Positions 29,283-38,087 of a stretch of 40,169 nt of DNA are shown here, piece after piece. Location of the stretch: positions 1 through 40,169 of the forward strand of contig CALLZM010000008.1 in the NCBI GenBank assembly GCA_937858705.1. Direction: 5' to 3'. Both the position numbers and the translations under genes were made by a program. The number at the start of each line of letters is the position of its first letter. Within the stretch, counting starts at the first letter, position 1. The notes beneath the pieces were generated by a model, which was not told where the DNA came from, ran no database searches, and was given only the letters and a program-made list of their open reading frames with translations. The stretch comes from an uncultured Candidatus Saccharibacteria bacterium (GTDB lineage: Bacteria; Patescibacteriota; Saccharimonadia; Saccharimonadales; Saccharimonadaceae).

Positions 29283-30035
29283 ATGCTATTTTTTATCATA
29301 TTATCTATCATTGTCATTTTCATTCTATCGGGTATCAAGGTTATTAACCAATACCAGCGAGGTGTCGTTTTAACACTCGGGAAGTTCACTGGTGTTCGCG
29401 AGCCGGGTCTTCGAATTGTGGTGCCTATTTTTCAGCAACTCATTCGCGTTGATATTCGTTCTACTCCGATCGATGTGCCAAAACAAGAGATTATCACCAA
29501 AGACAATGTCACCGCTGGCGTTGACGCCATTGTTTATTTCCGAGTTATCGACTCACCAAAAGCCGTACTGGAGACAACAAACTATGTTTATGCAACCAGT
29601 CAATTCGCTCAGGCAGCCCTGCGCGATGTAACTGGCAATTTTGAGCTAGACGATTTGCTATCGAAACGAGAAGAGATCAGCCAGCAAATTAAAGAAATCG
29701 TCGACAAGCAGACCGACCAATGGGGTATCGATGTCGAGGCAGTAAAGATCCAAAATATTGAGCTGCCGAGTGATATGAAGCGCGCCATGGCCAAGCAAGC
29801 TGAAGCCGAACGAGAACGCCGTAGCAATATCATCAATGCCGAGGGCGAACGAGCCGCCGCAGAGACATTGGCCGAAGCCGCAAGAATCATCGCCAGCACG
29901 CCAGGAGCTATCAATCTCCGTACACTTAACACCGTCGAGCGCATCAGCACCGAACCAAGCCAGAAAACCACCATCCTCTTCCCTGTCGAACTGCTTGAAG
30001 CGGTCAAAACCATTGGCGACAATATGAAACGATAA
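29283..30035 (+). CDS. Slipin / stomatin-like SPFH membrane protein
   Basis: 250 residues. An N-terminal membrane hairpin or anchor (FFIILSIIVIFILSGIKV) is followed by the band 7/SPFH domain (VINQYQRGVVLTLGKFTGVR, PGLRIVVPIFQQLIRVDIR) and a C-terminal coiled-coil (AKQAEAERERRSNIINAEGE). Slipins form membrane microdomains and often pair with an NfeD protease partner, which is not seen here. The start is ATG 29283, five bases after AAGGAGG; a GTG at 29277 overlaps that site and is not used. Extended -10 TGC-TATACT at 29247-29255 leaves a 20-nt leader. Confidence 0.92.
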   Translation: MLFFIILSIIVIFILSGIKVINQYQRGVVLTLGKFTGVREPGLRIVVPIFQQLIRVDIRSTPIDVPKQEIITKDNVTAGVDAIVYFRVIDSPKAVLETTNYVYATSQFAQAALRDVTGNFELDDLLSKREEISQQIKEIVDKQTDQWGIDVEAVKIQNIELPSDMKRAMAKQAEAERERRSNIINAEGERAAAETLAEAARIIASTPGAINLRTLNTVERISTEPSQKTTILFPVELLEAVKTIGDNMKR

Positions 30036-30073
30036 ATCTTCCCGATATCGTATACCGTTTCTGCCACCGATGA

Positions 30074-30079
30074 TACAAT
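30074..30079 (+). promoter_or_regulatory. Extended -10 of the five-gene envelope operon
   Basis: TGA TACAAT (30071-30079), 10 nt before ATG 30090; no ribosome site. The transcript would have a leader of about 3 nt. Confidence 0.5.
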
Positions 30080-30089
30080 AGTATGAGAT

Positions 30090-31364
30090 ATGCTACATAA
30101 ACTTAGATTAAAAAGAAGCCTCTATTTGCTGGTTGCTAGGTATTTCAAGCTCTGGTCTTCGATTTCTCTCAATAGATGGAAACCGAAAATTATTGCCGTC
30201 ACTGGTTCGGTAGGAAAAACTACCATGCTGCATTTGCTGGAAATCCAGCTCGGTGACACGGCGCATTATTCGCACAATGCAAATAGTATGTACGGCATTG
30301 CTTTTGATATCGTTGGCCTCAGAGGCATCACAAATAGTAGATGGCGCTGGTTCTTGTTGCTCATAGCCGTACCATTTCGCTCGCTATGGTTTCGCCACAC
30401 CGAAGACTACTATGTCGTAGAAATAGATGGCGAACGGCCCAAGGAGGCCGAGATGATCGCTGGCTGGCTCAAGCCCGATGTTTGCCTTTGGATAAGCGTC
30501 GGCAATAGTCATGCTGTCTACTACGATAGCCTGGTCAGTAGCGGGCAATTTACTACCGTTGAAGAAGCTATTGCAAACGAATTTGCCAGCATTCCCAAAA
30601 ACACCAAAGATTTGGTAGTTATCGATGCCGAGAATCCTCTCATGAAGCAGTTTACAGGTGATATCGATACTAAAGTCGTTGCCGTATCTGGCCAGCCAGA
30701 TAGCTATACCGTACTCGCCGACCATACTGCTATCACTGTGGATGGACATTCGTTTCAATTCGCTTTTCCTACGCCAAAGAGTATAACGACTCAACTGAAT
30801 ATGTTGGTCGTGATCGCACGCTATTTAGAAATACCAATTACGACAGACTTATCGCAGTTTGTTATGCCACCAGGGAGAAGCAATTATTTTGAAGGTAAAA
30901 AAGGTATAAAAATTATCGATAGCACCTATAATGCCCATCTTTTGAGCATGCAATCGATTCTTGACATGTACAGCCAGATAGACGAACCTCATAAGTGGCT
31001 GGTCATTGGCGACATGATCGAACAGGGAAAAAGTGAAGCCAGCGAGCACCAAAAATTAGCGAACTTACTACAAACTATGGAAGTCGAAACGATTATACTC
31101 GTTGGCAAGCGAACGGCGAAATATGTCTTGCCTATCCTCGAAGAGTCATCGCTCACATCTACTATAAAATCTTTTACTACAACGCAAGACGCACTGGCAT
31201 ATATCGAAACCAATGGTACTGGCAGAGAAACAATCCTCTTAAAAGGCAGCCAATACCTCGAATGGATCGTTGAAAAACTACTCGCTCACCCCGCTGATAT
31301 ATCGCACCTTGCCAGACAAGAACCAGCAGCCAAAAAAAGACGGCTCGAGCGAGGTTTGTCATGA
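30090..31364 (+). CDS. Mur ligase family protein (MurF-like), first gene of envelope operon
   Basis: 424 residues. ATP-dependent amide ligase layout: P-loop IIAVTGSVGKTTMLHLLEIQ near residue 35, central YYVVEIDGERPKEAEMIAGW then WISVGNSHAVYYDS with the conserved His, and the MurF-type MPPGRSNYFEGKKGIKIIDS followed by TYNAHLLSM. The C-terminal domain (WLVIGDMIEQGKSEASEHQ, ILLKGSQYLEWIVEKLL) is complete. MurF adds the dipeptide to UDP-MurNAc-tripeptide; this protein may do that or a related addition, since a second, more diverged copy lies at 22895-24181. Overlaps the hydrolase gene by 4 nt (ATGA). Confidence 0.85.
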   Translation: MLHKLRLKRSLYLLVARYFKLWSSISLNRWKPKIIAVTGSVGKTTMLHLLEIQLGDTAHYSHNANSMYGIAFDIVGLRGITNSRWRWFLLLIAVPFRSLWFRHTEDYYVVEIDGERPKEAEMIAGWLKPDVCLWISVGNSHAVYYDSLVSSGQFTTVEEAIANEFASIPKNTKDLVVIDAENPLMKQFTGDIDTKVVAVSGQPDSYTVLADHTAITVDGHSFQFAFPTPKSITTQLNMLVVIARYLEIPITTDLSQFVMPPGRSNYFEGKKGIKIIDSTYNAHLLSMQSILDMYSQIDEPHKWLVIGDMIEQGKSEASEHQKLANLLQTMEVETIILVGKRTAKYVLPILEESSLTSTIKSFTTTQDALAYIETNGTGRETILLKGSQYLEWIVEKLLAHPADISHLARQEPAAKKRRLERGLS

Positions 31365-32050
31365 AATTATTTATTATACACGGCTGGGCTTACAGTATAG
31401 AACCCTGGCAAAATACTGTCGATAATCTTAGAGAACAAGGCGTAGAAGTAGTACAGCTAAAAGTACCTGGGCTCACAGAGCCGAGCAACGAAATATGGAC
31501 GGTCGAAAAATATGTCGCATGGCTGGGTGAACAGCTCGTGCACGAAGACCACCCTATCGTCCTAGGTCATTCAAATGGTGGCAGAATAGCAATGCATTTT
31601 GATGTCGAACACCCGGGTAAATTCAGGAAATTGATGTTGTTGAATAGTGCAGGCATAGAAATACGCTCCGAAAGGCTATCTGTGAAGCGACGCATCATCA
31701 GAATAGCTGCGAAATTATTGAAACCCCTCAAGCATATTCCTGGGCTAAAAAAACTCGTCTATCGCCTACTAGGGAGCGACTATGGCAATGCTCCGAAAAA
31801 CATGCAGGCAACTCTTGCACACATGCTCGCAAGCGACCGCTCGTTTGATGCCACCAAAGTAACCGCACCGACGAGCATACTATGGGGCGAAGCAGATACC
31901 ACTACACCACTTGCTATGGGCAAAAAACTCCACCAGCTTATCTCGCAGTCAACTCTCAAAACGATTCCCGACTGGCACCATGCACCGTATCGCACGCACC
32001 CCGAACAATTGGCAACAGAAATCCTGAAGATACTCGAGGACACAGCATGA
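31361..32050 (+). CDS. Alpha/beta hydrolase
   Basis: 229 residues. LFIIHGWAYSIEPWQ carries the oxyanion-hole HG, VLGHSNGGRIAMHF the nucleophile elbow (Ser), ILWGEADTTTP the acid Asp and DWHHAPYRTHPEQ the catalytic His. A short basic cap (KRRIIRIAAKLLKPLKHIPG) could touch the membrane. It lies between a MurF-like ligase and a PLP enzyme with ATGA overlaps on both sides, so it probably acts on an envelope precursor or a by-product such as an aminoacyl or ester adduct; the substrate is not known. Confidence 0.85.
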   Translation: MKLFIIHGWAYSIEPWQNTVDNLREQGVEVVQLKVPGLTEPSNEIWTVEKYVAWLGEQLVHEDHPIVLGHSNGGRIAMHFDVEHPGKFRKLMLLNSAGIEIRSERLSVKRRIIRIAAKLLKPLKHIPGLKKLVYRLLGSDYGNAPKNMQATLAHMLASDRSFDATKVTAPTSILWGEADTTTPLAMGKKLHQLISQSTLKTIPDWHHAPYRTHPEQLATEILKILEDTA

Positions 32051-33204
32051 TATTTCAATCACTTGGTTCGAACTATAGTTACCGATATGCCTGGCGACAT
32101 CTATTCGCGACTGGCTCAACTGATTCAAGCACAAAACTATCCACTCAGCTAGCCGCGGCGTACGGCGGCGAAGTTTTTTTATATGCCAGAGGCCGCCATG
32201 CACTCGCTGCTGCACTTGCAGCAACTGGTAGTACAGCGGTCGCGCTGAACGGCATTACCTGCTCGGTTGTTCCAGAAGCTGCGTTAGCTGCTGGCTCAAC
32301 ACTGCACTTCATCGACATCGATGAAAAAACCGGCAATATGTCCCTTCAAAAACTCGAGCACACGCTAAAAGACAATTCACACATCAAAGCCGTAGTAATA
32401 CAAAACACTTTTGGCAATATGATAGATATAGCAAAGGTTGAGCAACTTGCTAAAAAATATACTTTCTCCATCATCGAGGATCTCGCTCATTCCGTGGGGC
32501 AAACATATGCTGATGGCCGTCTGGCTGGCACGGTGGGCGATGCGGTCATGCTATCGTTCGGCCGTGATAAAATCATCGATGCCGTCAATGGCGGCGCTTT
32601 AGTCATTCGCAACTCCGCATTATCTAGCAATATAACTTCCCCGAAACTTTTACCGAGCCGCATGCAACAATTCCGTGATCGTATATACCCTCTTCTTACT
32701 TGCGTTATCCGCTCTACTTATGCAGTTGGCCTCGGGAAACTCATCCTCATGACAGCTCTCAAAACAAAGCTCATCCCTCGTTCGGCTGATGGCGGTATTC
32801 ACCCAGACGAGATTTTACCGCATTGGCAAGCAAAACTTATACATCAACAACTGGGAACACTCGCTGAAAACATGACTCACCGACAAGCCATCATGAGTAT
32901 ATACGCGGACATACTAGAATCCAAACTTATCAATTCAGAAGGTTCCATTCGAGGAGTGATTCTTGCAGAACAACGCGAAGAACTTCTAGCTTCACTTGCG
33001 AATAAGGGTTTTCAACTGCAAGATACTTGGTATGATACACCCATCGGACCTACCAGAAAATACCACCAATTTCACTATCCCGAAAAACAAAATTCTCATG
33101 CCGTCGCCTTCACTGATACTGTCATCAATCTGCCTACGCACATATATATATCAGACGGTGTCGCCAAACAAATAGCTCAACACATAAAGGAATTTTCATC
33201 ATGA
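32047..33204 (+). CDS. DegT/DnrJ/EryC1-type PLP-dependent enzyme
   Basis: 385 residues from ATG 32047; a longer open frame before it only overlaps the hydrolase. Fold type I PLP features: FLYARGRHALAAALAATGST, VALNGITCSVVPEAALAAG, VVIQNTFGNMIDIAKVE, IIEDLAHSVGQTY (Asp for the PLP ring) and LSFGRDKIIDAVNGGALVI with the Schiff-base Lys. This group makes amino sugars or similar amines by transamination. It might supply an amino compound used by the FemX-like enzymes that follow, but this is only suggested by the operon. Confidence 0.83.
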   Translation: MIFQSLGSNYSYRYAWRHLFATGSTDSSTKLSTQLAAAYGGEVFLYARGRHALAAALAATGSTAVALNGITCSVVPEAALAAGSTLHFIDIDEKTGNMSLQKLEHTLKDNSHIKAVVIQNTFGNMIDIAKVEQLAKKYTFSIIEDLAHSVGQTYADGRLAGTVGDAVMLSFGRDKIIDAVNGGALVIRNSALSSNITSPKLLPSRMQQFRDRIYPLLTCVIRSTYAVGLGKLILMTALKTKLIPRSADGGIHPDEILPHWQAKLIHQQLGTLAENMTHRQAIMSIYADILESKLINSEGSIRGVILAEQREELLASLANKGFQLQDTWYDTPIGPTRKYHQFHYPEKQNSHAVAFTDTVINLPTHIYISDGVAKQIAQHIKEFSS

Positions 33205-34214
33205 TCAAATTCGCACCCATAACTGATGCCGATGAGTGGAATAACCTCACAGAGAACCATCCGGAAGGAAATTTCTTGCAGTCATGGCAATGGGGAGAAG
33301 CCCATAGACTCACTGGACATGCAGTTGAGCGAATAGCGATACACCGAGATGGCCTGCCTGTTGGCTGCTTTCAGGCAATTGTTCGTGAGGCAAAACGAGG
33401 TCGATATATAGAAATTCCTGGCGGTCCGCTTGTCGACTGGTCGGATAACACTATCGTACAGTCAATGACCGATGAGATAAAAATGATCGCCAGGCGGCAG
33501 CGAGCAGTATTTGTTCGTATACGCCCGCAAACAGAAAAAGCACATGGTATAGTCGCAAACATGAAACAATTCAATTGGCGGCCAGCACCTATGCATCTTC
33601 ACGCCGAGCATACTTCAATCGTTGACCTCACCATAGATCCCGACACGCTTCTAAAAAATATGCGTCAACAAACTCGCTATGAAGTTCGGCGAGTGGTCAA
33701 GCGAGGTATTCACATCGAATGGTCCTCTTCGCTAGCGGCTGTGCGGGAATTTCACAAGCTACAGACCAATACTGCCACCAGGCAGCACTTCATTCCATCG
33801 AGCCTCACATTTCTCGAGGCCTGCCAGCAAGTGTTTGGCGACTCACTTCGAGTGTATTATGCAAAAAAAGACGATCAATTGCTGAATATGAGTATCGCGA
33901 TTTTTTATGGCAATGAAGCCGATTATTTCGAAGCTGCATCGACCTTGACTGCTCGCAAGGAACCTGGTGCATATGGAATTATCTGGCGCATCATTGAAGA
34001 CGCACAAGCACTTGGCCTGACGCGACTAAACCTTTGGGGCATCGCAAGCTCTGACAGCCCGAGCCACCGCTATGCTGGCGTAACCACCTTCAAGAAAGGG
34101 TTTGGCGGTACTACCATGCACTATCTTCCAGCGCACGACCTAATCATCAACCCACTCACCTATCCGCTCAACTGGACTGTCGAGACAATTCGTCGTAAAA
34201 GGAGAAAACTATGA
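33201..34214 (+). CDS. FemX/FemAB-type peptidyltransferase, first copy
   Basis: 337 residues, two GNAT-like halves as in FemAB/MurM enzymes, which move amino acids from aminoacyl-tRNA onto peptidoglycan stem peptides. Markers: NFLQSWQWGEAHRLTGHAVE at the start, IPGGPLVDW, VFVRIRPQTE, MRQQTRYEVRRVVKRGIHIE (basic), ALGLTRLNLWGIASSDSPSH then YAGVTTFKKGFGG. Its ATG overlaps the PLP gene stop and its stop overlaps the second copy. Pairs of Fem enzymes often add successive residues of an interpeptide bridge. Confidence 0.9.
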   Translation: MIKFAPITDADEWNNLTENHPEGNFLQSWQWGEAHRLTGHAVERIAIHRDGLPVGCFQAIVREAKRGRYIEIPGGPLVDWSDNTIVQSMTDEIKMIARRQRAVFVRIRPQTEKAHGIVANMKQFNWRPAPMHLHAEHTSIVDLTIDPDTLLKNMRQQTRYEVRRVVKRGIHIEWSSSLAAVREFHKLQTNTATRQHFIPSSLTFLEACQQVFGDSLRVYYAKKDDQLLNMSIAIFYGNEADYFEAASTLTARKEPGAYGIIWRIIEDAQALGLTRLNLWGIASSDSPSHRYAGVTTFKKGFGGTTMHYLPAHDLIINPLTYPLNWTVETIRRKRRKL

Positions 34215-35230
34215 TTCACATAAAAACTATCGAAGACGCTACCGTCTGGGACACATTCGTTACCGCACACCCAGAAGCTAACTTTTTGCAGTCATGGCAA
34301 TGGGGCGAATTTCAGCTCTCACGAAATCGTACAGTAGTCCGTAGAGGAGTATTCGACGACGAAACGCTCATCGGTGTCTACACTGGGCATATTGAAAAAG
34401 CCAAACGAGGACACCATATGCAAATAGCTGGTGGGCCAATTATCGACTGGAAGAATCAATCAGCCGTCCAAGCATTGTTCACCGACATCAGACAACAAGC
34501 CAAAAAGCTACAGTGCGTCTATGTGCGAATTCGTCCACAAAAAGAAGAGTCTACGGAATTCCTCAGTGAGCTAAAAGCTCTTGGGCTACAACCAGCACCA
34601 ATATACCTTAGCGTTGAGCTCGCAGGCATTCTTGACCTTCGCCTCAGCGAGGAAGATATACTAAAAGGCATGCGCCAGCGACTACGACGAGCGCTTCGAA
34701 AAGCCGAAAAAAATGCTATTTCTATCGAAACAACGACCGATCCTGCGGCTATCGACGAATTTTACAATATTCAATTGCAAACAGCTGGTCGACAGCAATT
34801 CGTTGCCTTCTCAAAAGAGTTTTTACAAAAACAATTCGCCGCATTCGCAAAGACCGGAAATGCTGTACTCTACACCGCTCGACATGAAGGCGAAGTTCTC
34901 GCACAAAACTTTATGATTTTTTATGGCAATGAAGCATCGTATCACTATGGCGTCAGCACCGAGCTCGGCACAAAACTATCTGGTGCGCCTCTGCTTCACA
35001 TGCAGGCCATGCGTGACGCAAGAGAACGAGGTATAAAACGCTACAATTTCTGGGGTATCGTGAATGAGCAAGACACAAAACATCGTTTTTATGGTGTCAG
35101 TGTTTTCAAGCGAGGTTTTGGCGTACAAGAGCTGCAATACACCAAGGCGCACGACATGGTTATCCGGCCGCTTCCATATATCGTTTCGTTTGTTGTCGAT
35201 TCGATCCGCCGCCTAAAACGCCGTGTCTAG
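34211..35230 (+). CDS. FemX/FemAB-type peptidyltransferase, second copy
   Basis: 339 residues, same order of motifs as the gene before it: NFLQSWQWGEFQLSRNRTVV, IAGGPIIDW, VYVRIRPQKE, MRQRLRRALRKAEKNAISIE, KRYNFWGIVNEQDTKHRFYG then VSVFKRGFGV. The two are tandem duplicates that have diverged, although short DNA tracts remain identical. The basic RLRRALRKAEKN stretch could contact tRNA. Last gene of the operon; rarA follows from its own promoter. Confidence 0.9.
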   Translation: MIHIKTIEDATVWDTFVTAHPEANFLQSWQWGEFQLSRNRTVVRRGVFDDETLIGVYTGHIEKAKRGHHMQIAGGPIIDWKNQSAVQALFTDIRQQAKKLQCVYVRIRPQKEESTEFLSELKALGLQPAPIYLSVELAGILDLRLSEEDILKGMRQRLRRALRKAEKNAISIETTTDPAAIDEFYNIQLQTAGRQQFVAFSKEFLQKQFAAFAKTGNAVLYTARHEGEVLAQNFMIFYGNEASYHYGVSTELGTKLSGAPLLHMQAMRDARERGIKRYNFWGIVNEQDTKHRFYGVSVFKRGFGVQELQYTKAHDMVIRPLPYIVSFVVDSIRRLKRRV

Positions 35231-35252
35231 CGAACTCTGTCCCGACAAATGA

Positions 35253-35258
35253 TACAAT
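35253..35258 (+). promoter_or_regulatory. Extended -10 promoter of rarA, leaderless spacing
   Basis: TGA TACAAT (35250-35258); ATG 35266 follows after 7 nt. An earlier in-frame ATG at 35257 lies inside the -10 box and cannot be the start of this transcript. Confidence 0.6.
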
Positions 35259-35265
35259 GGGTACA

Positions 35266-36438
35266 ATGGAAAGAACGCCATTGGCCGAAAAAATGCGCCC
35301 CCAAACACTCGATGAAGTGATCGGGCAAACCCACCTTTTGGGTGATGCTGAAATTCTACGCAGCATCGTTTCCAATAAGCAACCTGTTAGCCTCGTTTTA
35401 TGGGGCCCTCCTGGTACAGGTAAAACTACTCTGGCGCGTATTATTGCAAAAGAAGTTGAAGCAGAATTTATAGAATTATCGGCTGTCACCAGTGGCAAAA
35501 AAGATGTCGAAAAAGTCATCGAACATGCCCGGCAGAACTGGAATTTACAACTCCGCACTATCCTCTTTGTCGACGAAATCCATCGCTTCAATAAAGCACA
35601 GCAAGACGCATTTTTGCCGCATGTTGAGTCGGGGCTCATCACACTGATTGGCGCAACAACGGAAAATCCAAGTTTCGAAGTCATCACGCCGCTCCTTAGT
35701 CGAACGCGAGTGCTCGTGTTACAACCGCTTGCCAAAGATGAAATCTTGAAGATTCTTAAACGAGCTCTGAAGCTACTCAAACAGGCGAAGAATGTCACAC
35801 CAAAAGCGCTCGATTATCTGGCCGAGCTTTCTGGCGGCGACGCGCGCGTGGCACTTGGCAACCTCGAACTGGCACTGAGTTTTCACGAAAAAGTCACGCC
35901 AGATATCGTCAAAGCCGCAGCTCAGAAAAAAGTACCTGGCTACGACAAAAAAGGTGATATGCATTACGATGTTATTTCGGCGTTCATCAAAAGCATGCGC
36001 GGTTCGGATGTGACGGCGGCACTGTATTATCTTAGCCGGATGATTGACGCTGGCGAAGACCCAAAGTTTATCGCTCGGAGGATGGTGATATTTGCCTCCG
36101 AAGATATTGGGCTGGCTGGTAATGGCGCCCTGGCGTTAGCAGTTGCAACATTTCAAGCAGTCGAACGAGTCGGTATGCCCGAAAGCAATTACATTCTCTA
36201 CCACTGTGCCACAGCACTGGCAAAAAGTGAAAAATCTCGCGAAATTACCGATCTCATGAACGAAGCAAAGTCACTCGCCAAACAATTCCCCGATTCACCC
36301 GTTCCGCTCCATATCCGCAACGCTCCAACAAAGCTCATGAAGGACCTTGGCTATAGCAAAGGTTACAAGTGGCAGGCCGACTTCAAGCACACAAAAGGGT
36401 TTTTGCCCGATGAAATCACGCGAAACAACAATACATAA
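35266..36438 (+). CDS. rarA: Replication-associated recombination protein A (AAA+ ATPase)
   Basis: 390 residues from ATG 35266 (MERTPLAEKMRPQTLDEVIG). RarA/MgsA works at stalled replication forks with SSB. Walker A LWGPPGTGKTTLARI, Walker B ILFVDEIHRFNKAQQD, sensor 1 IGATTENPSFEV, arginine finger LLSRTRVLVL, then the RarA tetramerisation domain (ISAFIKSMRGSDVTAALYYL, RMVIFASEDIGLAG). Complete. It ends 9 nt from the stop of the convergent trehalase gene, with no terminator visible between. Confidence 0.96.
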   Translation: MERTPLAEKMRPQTLDEVIGQTHLLGDAEILRSIVSNKQPVSLVLWGPPGTGKTTLARIIAKEVEAEFIELSAVTSGKKDVEKVIEHARQNWNLQLRTILFVDEIHRFNKAQQDAFLPHVESGLITLIGATTENPSFEVITPLLSRTRVLVLQPLAKDEILKILKRALKLLKQAKNVTPKALDYLAELSGGDARVALGNLELALSFHEKVTPDIVKAAAQKKVPGYDKKGDMHYDVISAFIKSMRGSDVTAALYYLSRMIDAGEDPKFIARRMVIFASEDIGLAGNGALALAVATFQAVERVGMPESNYILYHCATALAKSEKSREITDLMNEAKSLAKQFPDSPVPLHIRNAPTKLMKDLGYSKGYKWQADFKHTKGFLPDEITRNNNT

Positions 36439-36447
36439 TTTGTTACT

Positions 36448-38022
36448 CTAGTCCTTTTCATCAAATAACGCAGCATATACGCCATTCGTCCAGCCAAAGC
36501 CATCTTGCAGCGGATACTCACCGCCACCACCAACTCGAGAAGTATCGGTTACGCTATATTTTTCGATCATTTTCTGTTTATTTTCAAACACCAACTCCAC
36601 CGATTCTAGCCACCTGCTTCGAATCGTTTCAGCTAGCTCATCATATCCATATCGTCTTAGTCCCTGAATAGCCACCCATTGTAGTGGCGCCCAACCATTT
36701 GGCGCATCCCATTGTTGACCAGTTTGAATAGTTGTTGTTACCAGTCCACCATCTCGCAAGAATTCTTTCTCTAGCCGTTCAGCTACGGCGTTCGCTTGTT
36801 CAGCTGACGCAATTCCGCTCCATAACGCAAATACTCCAGCCACATGCAAACTATCTGTTTGCTTGCCTGCACGAAAATCATAGTCGTAATAATACTGCTT
36901 TTTCTCATTCCAGCAATACTCCTGAATGGCATCTGCTCGTTTTTTCGCCAATGAAGCAAACTTTTTCTCAAGTATCGGCTGTTTCATCAGTTTATATATA
37001 TCAGCGATCAATTGCTCCAAATCGTACAATAGACAGTTTAGATCGATCGGCATGATATCAGTCGTATATACTGTTCGAATATCGTTCGGTTCATGAAACC
37101 ACCGCGAACTAAAGTCCCACCCGCTTTCGGCAGCCGCTCGCAAGTCTAAAAACACCCTATTCTTGTCTTCATCGCCAAAACCATTGGCCGTCTCCATGTC
37201 TTCACTTAATGATTCGGGCCGTGGTGTCACTTTATTATCAAAATAGCGATTCGCTATCGTGCCGTTATTGAGCTTTACGGCCCTATAATATGCGCTACTA
37301 TCATCATGTCGCAATAAATATCTTCGTCCTTTCATCCAAAACCGATATTCCGCTAGCAAGTAAGGAAGATATTCGAAATACACTCGCTTTTCACCCTTAT
37401 GTGCTGCCAATAATCGTACCATGTGGCTAAAGAAAGGAGGTTGTGAGCGACTCGTAAAATAAGTACGACTAGCCGTAGGGATAAAACCAAACTTATTGAT
37501 CATGAATGTAAAATTTTGCATCATATTCTCTATCATGTCCCATTCATTATCCGCCGCAAGTCCGAGCATTATAAAATAAGTGTCCCAATAAAACTGCTCG
37601 CTAAACCGTCCGCCAGGCACCATATATTCACGCGGCAAAGCCATCAACGAACCTCGATTTTTACGATTTCGTCGCTTTAGTTGCGGCCATAACTCAGACA
37701 CATGCGCTCTTGCTGTTCGACCGTCTGTCAAAGATAACGACTGCAATTTATGCGGAGCAAATTCATAAAAATGCCGCTCCACAAACTCACTCAAATCAAA
37801 ATTCGGGTCTTGTCTTGCTAGCTGATATTCTTTCAAAATAGCCCGCGCTCGCCTTTTAGGCACCAGGTCAACAAAAGTCTTACCATCGCTAAATATTTTA
37901 GCCAACTGAACAATATGGAACAATTCCCCCAACGATTCGTCCGGGCTCTTTTCTGTTCTCATTAACAAACCAGCCGAACCTACGAGAGCCGTTTTCATTT
38001 TGTCAGTTGTACTTTCGGGCAT
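36448..38022 (-). CDS. treF: Trehalase, glycoside hydrolase family 37 (cytoplasmic)
   Basis: 524 residues, no signal peptide, so TreF-like. Splits trehalose into two glucose. Both family signatures are present: VPGGRFSEQFYWDTYF (near residue 137) and GQQWDAPNGWAPLQWVAIQG (near residue 425). The likely acid is Asp in AAESGWDFSSRW and the base Glu in GGGGEYPLQDGFGWTNG. In a small host-dependent cell it could use trehalose from an actinobacterial host or adjust osmolyte; that is inference. Extended -10 TGC-TACAAT with the ATG 6 nt on. Confidence 0.94.
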   Translation of the reverse strand: MPESTTDKMKTALVGSAGLLMRTEKSPDESLGELFHIVQLAKIFSDGKTFVDLVPKRRARAILKEYQLARQDPNFDLSEFVERHFYEFAPHKLQSLSLTDGRTARAHVSELWPQLKRRNRKNRGSLMALPREYMVPGGRFSEQFYWDTYFIMLGLAADNEWDMIENMMQNFTFMINKFGFIPTASRTYFTSRSQPPFFSHMVRLLAAHKGEKRVYFEYLPYLLAEYRFWMKGRRYLLRHDDSSAYYRAVKLNNGTIANRYFDNKVTPRPESLSEDMETANGFGDEDKNRVFLDLRAAAESGWDFSSRWFHEPNDIRTVYTTDIMPIDLNCLLYDLEQLIADIYKLMKQPILEKKFASLAKKRADAIQEYCWNEKKQYYYDYDFRAGKQTDSLHVAGVFALWSGIASAEQANAVAERLEKEFLRDGGLVTTTIQTGQQWDAPNGWAPLQWVAIQGLRRYGYDELAETIRSRWLESVELVFENKQKMIEKYSVTDTSRVGGGGEYPLQDGFGWTNGVYAALFDEKD

Positions 38023-38028
38023 ACAGCT

Positions 38029-38037
38029 ATTGTAGCA
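38029..38037 (-). promoter_or_regulatory. Extended -10 promoter of the trehalase gene, leaderless spacing
   Basis: TGC TACAAT on the minus strand, six bases (AGCTGT) before ATG 38022. Confidence 0.55.
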
Positions 38038-38087
38038 AAGTTATCCCGAGGCTTCGATATCTAAGATGCACCAAAAATACCTGGCAA

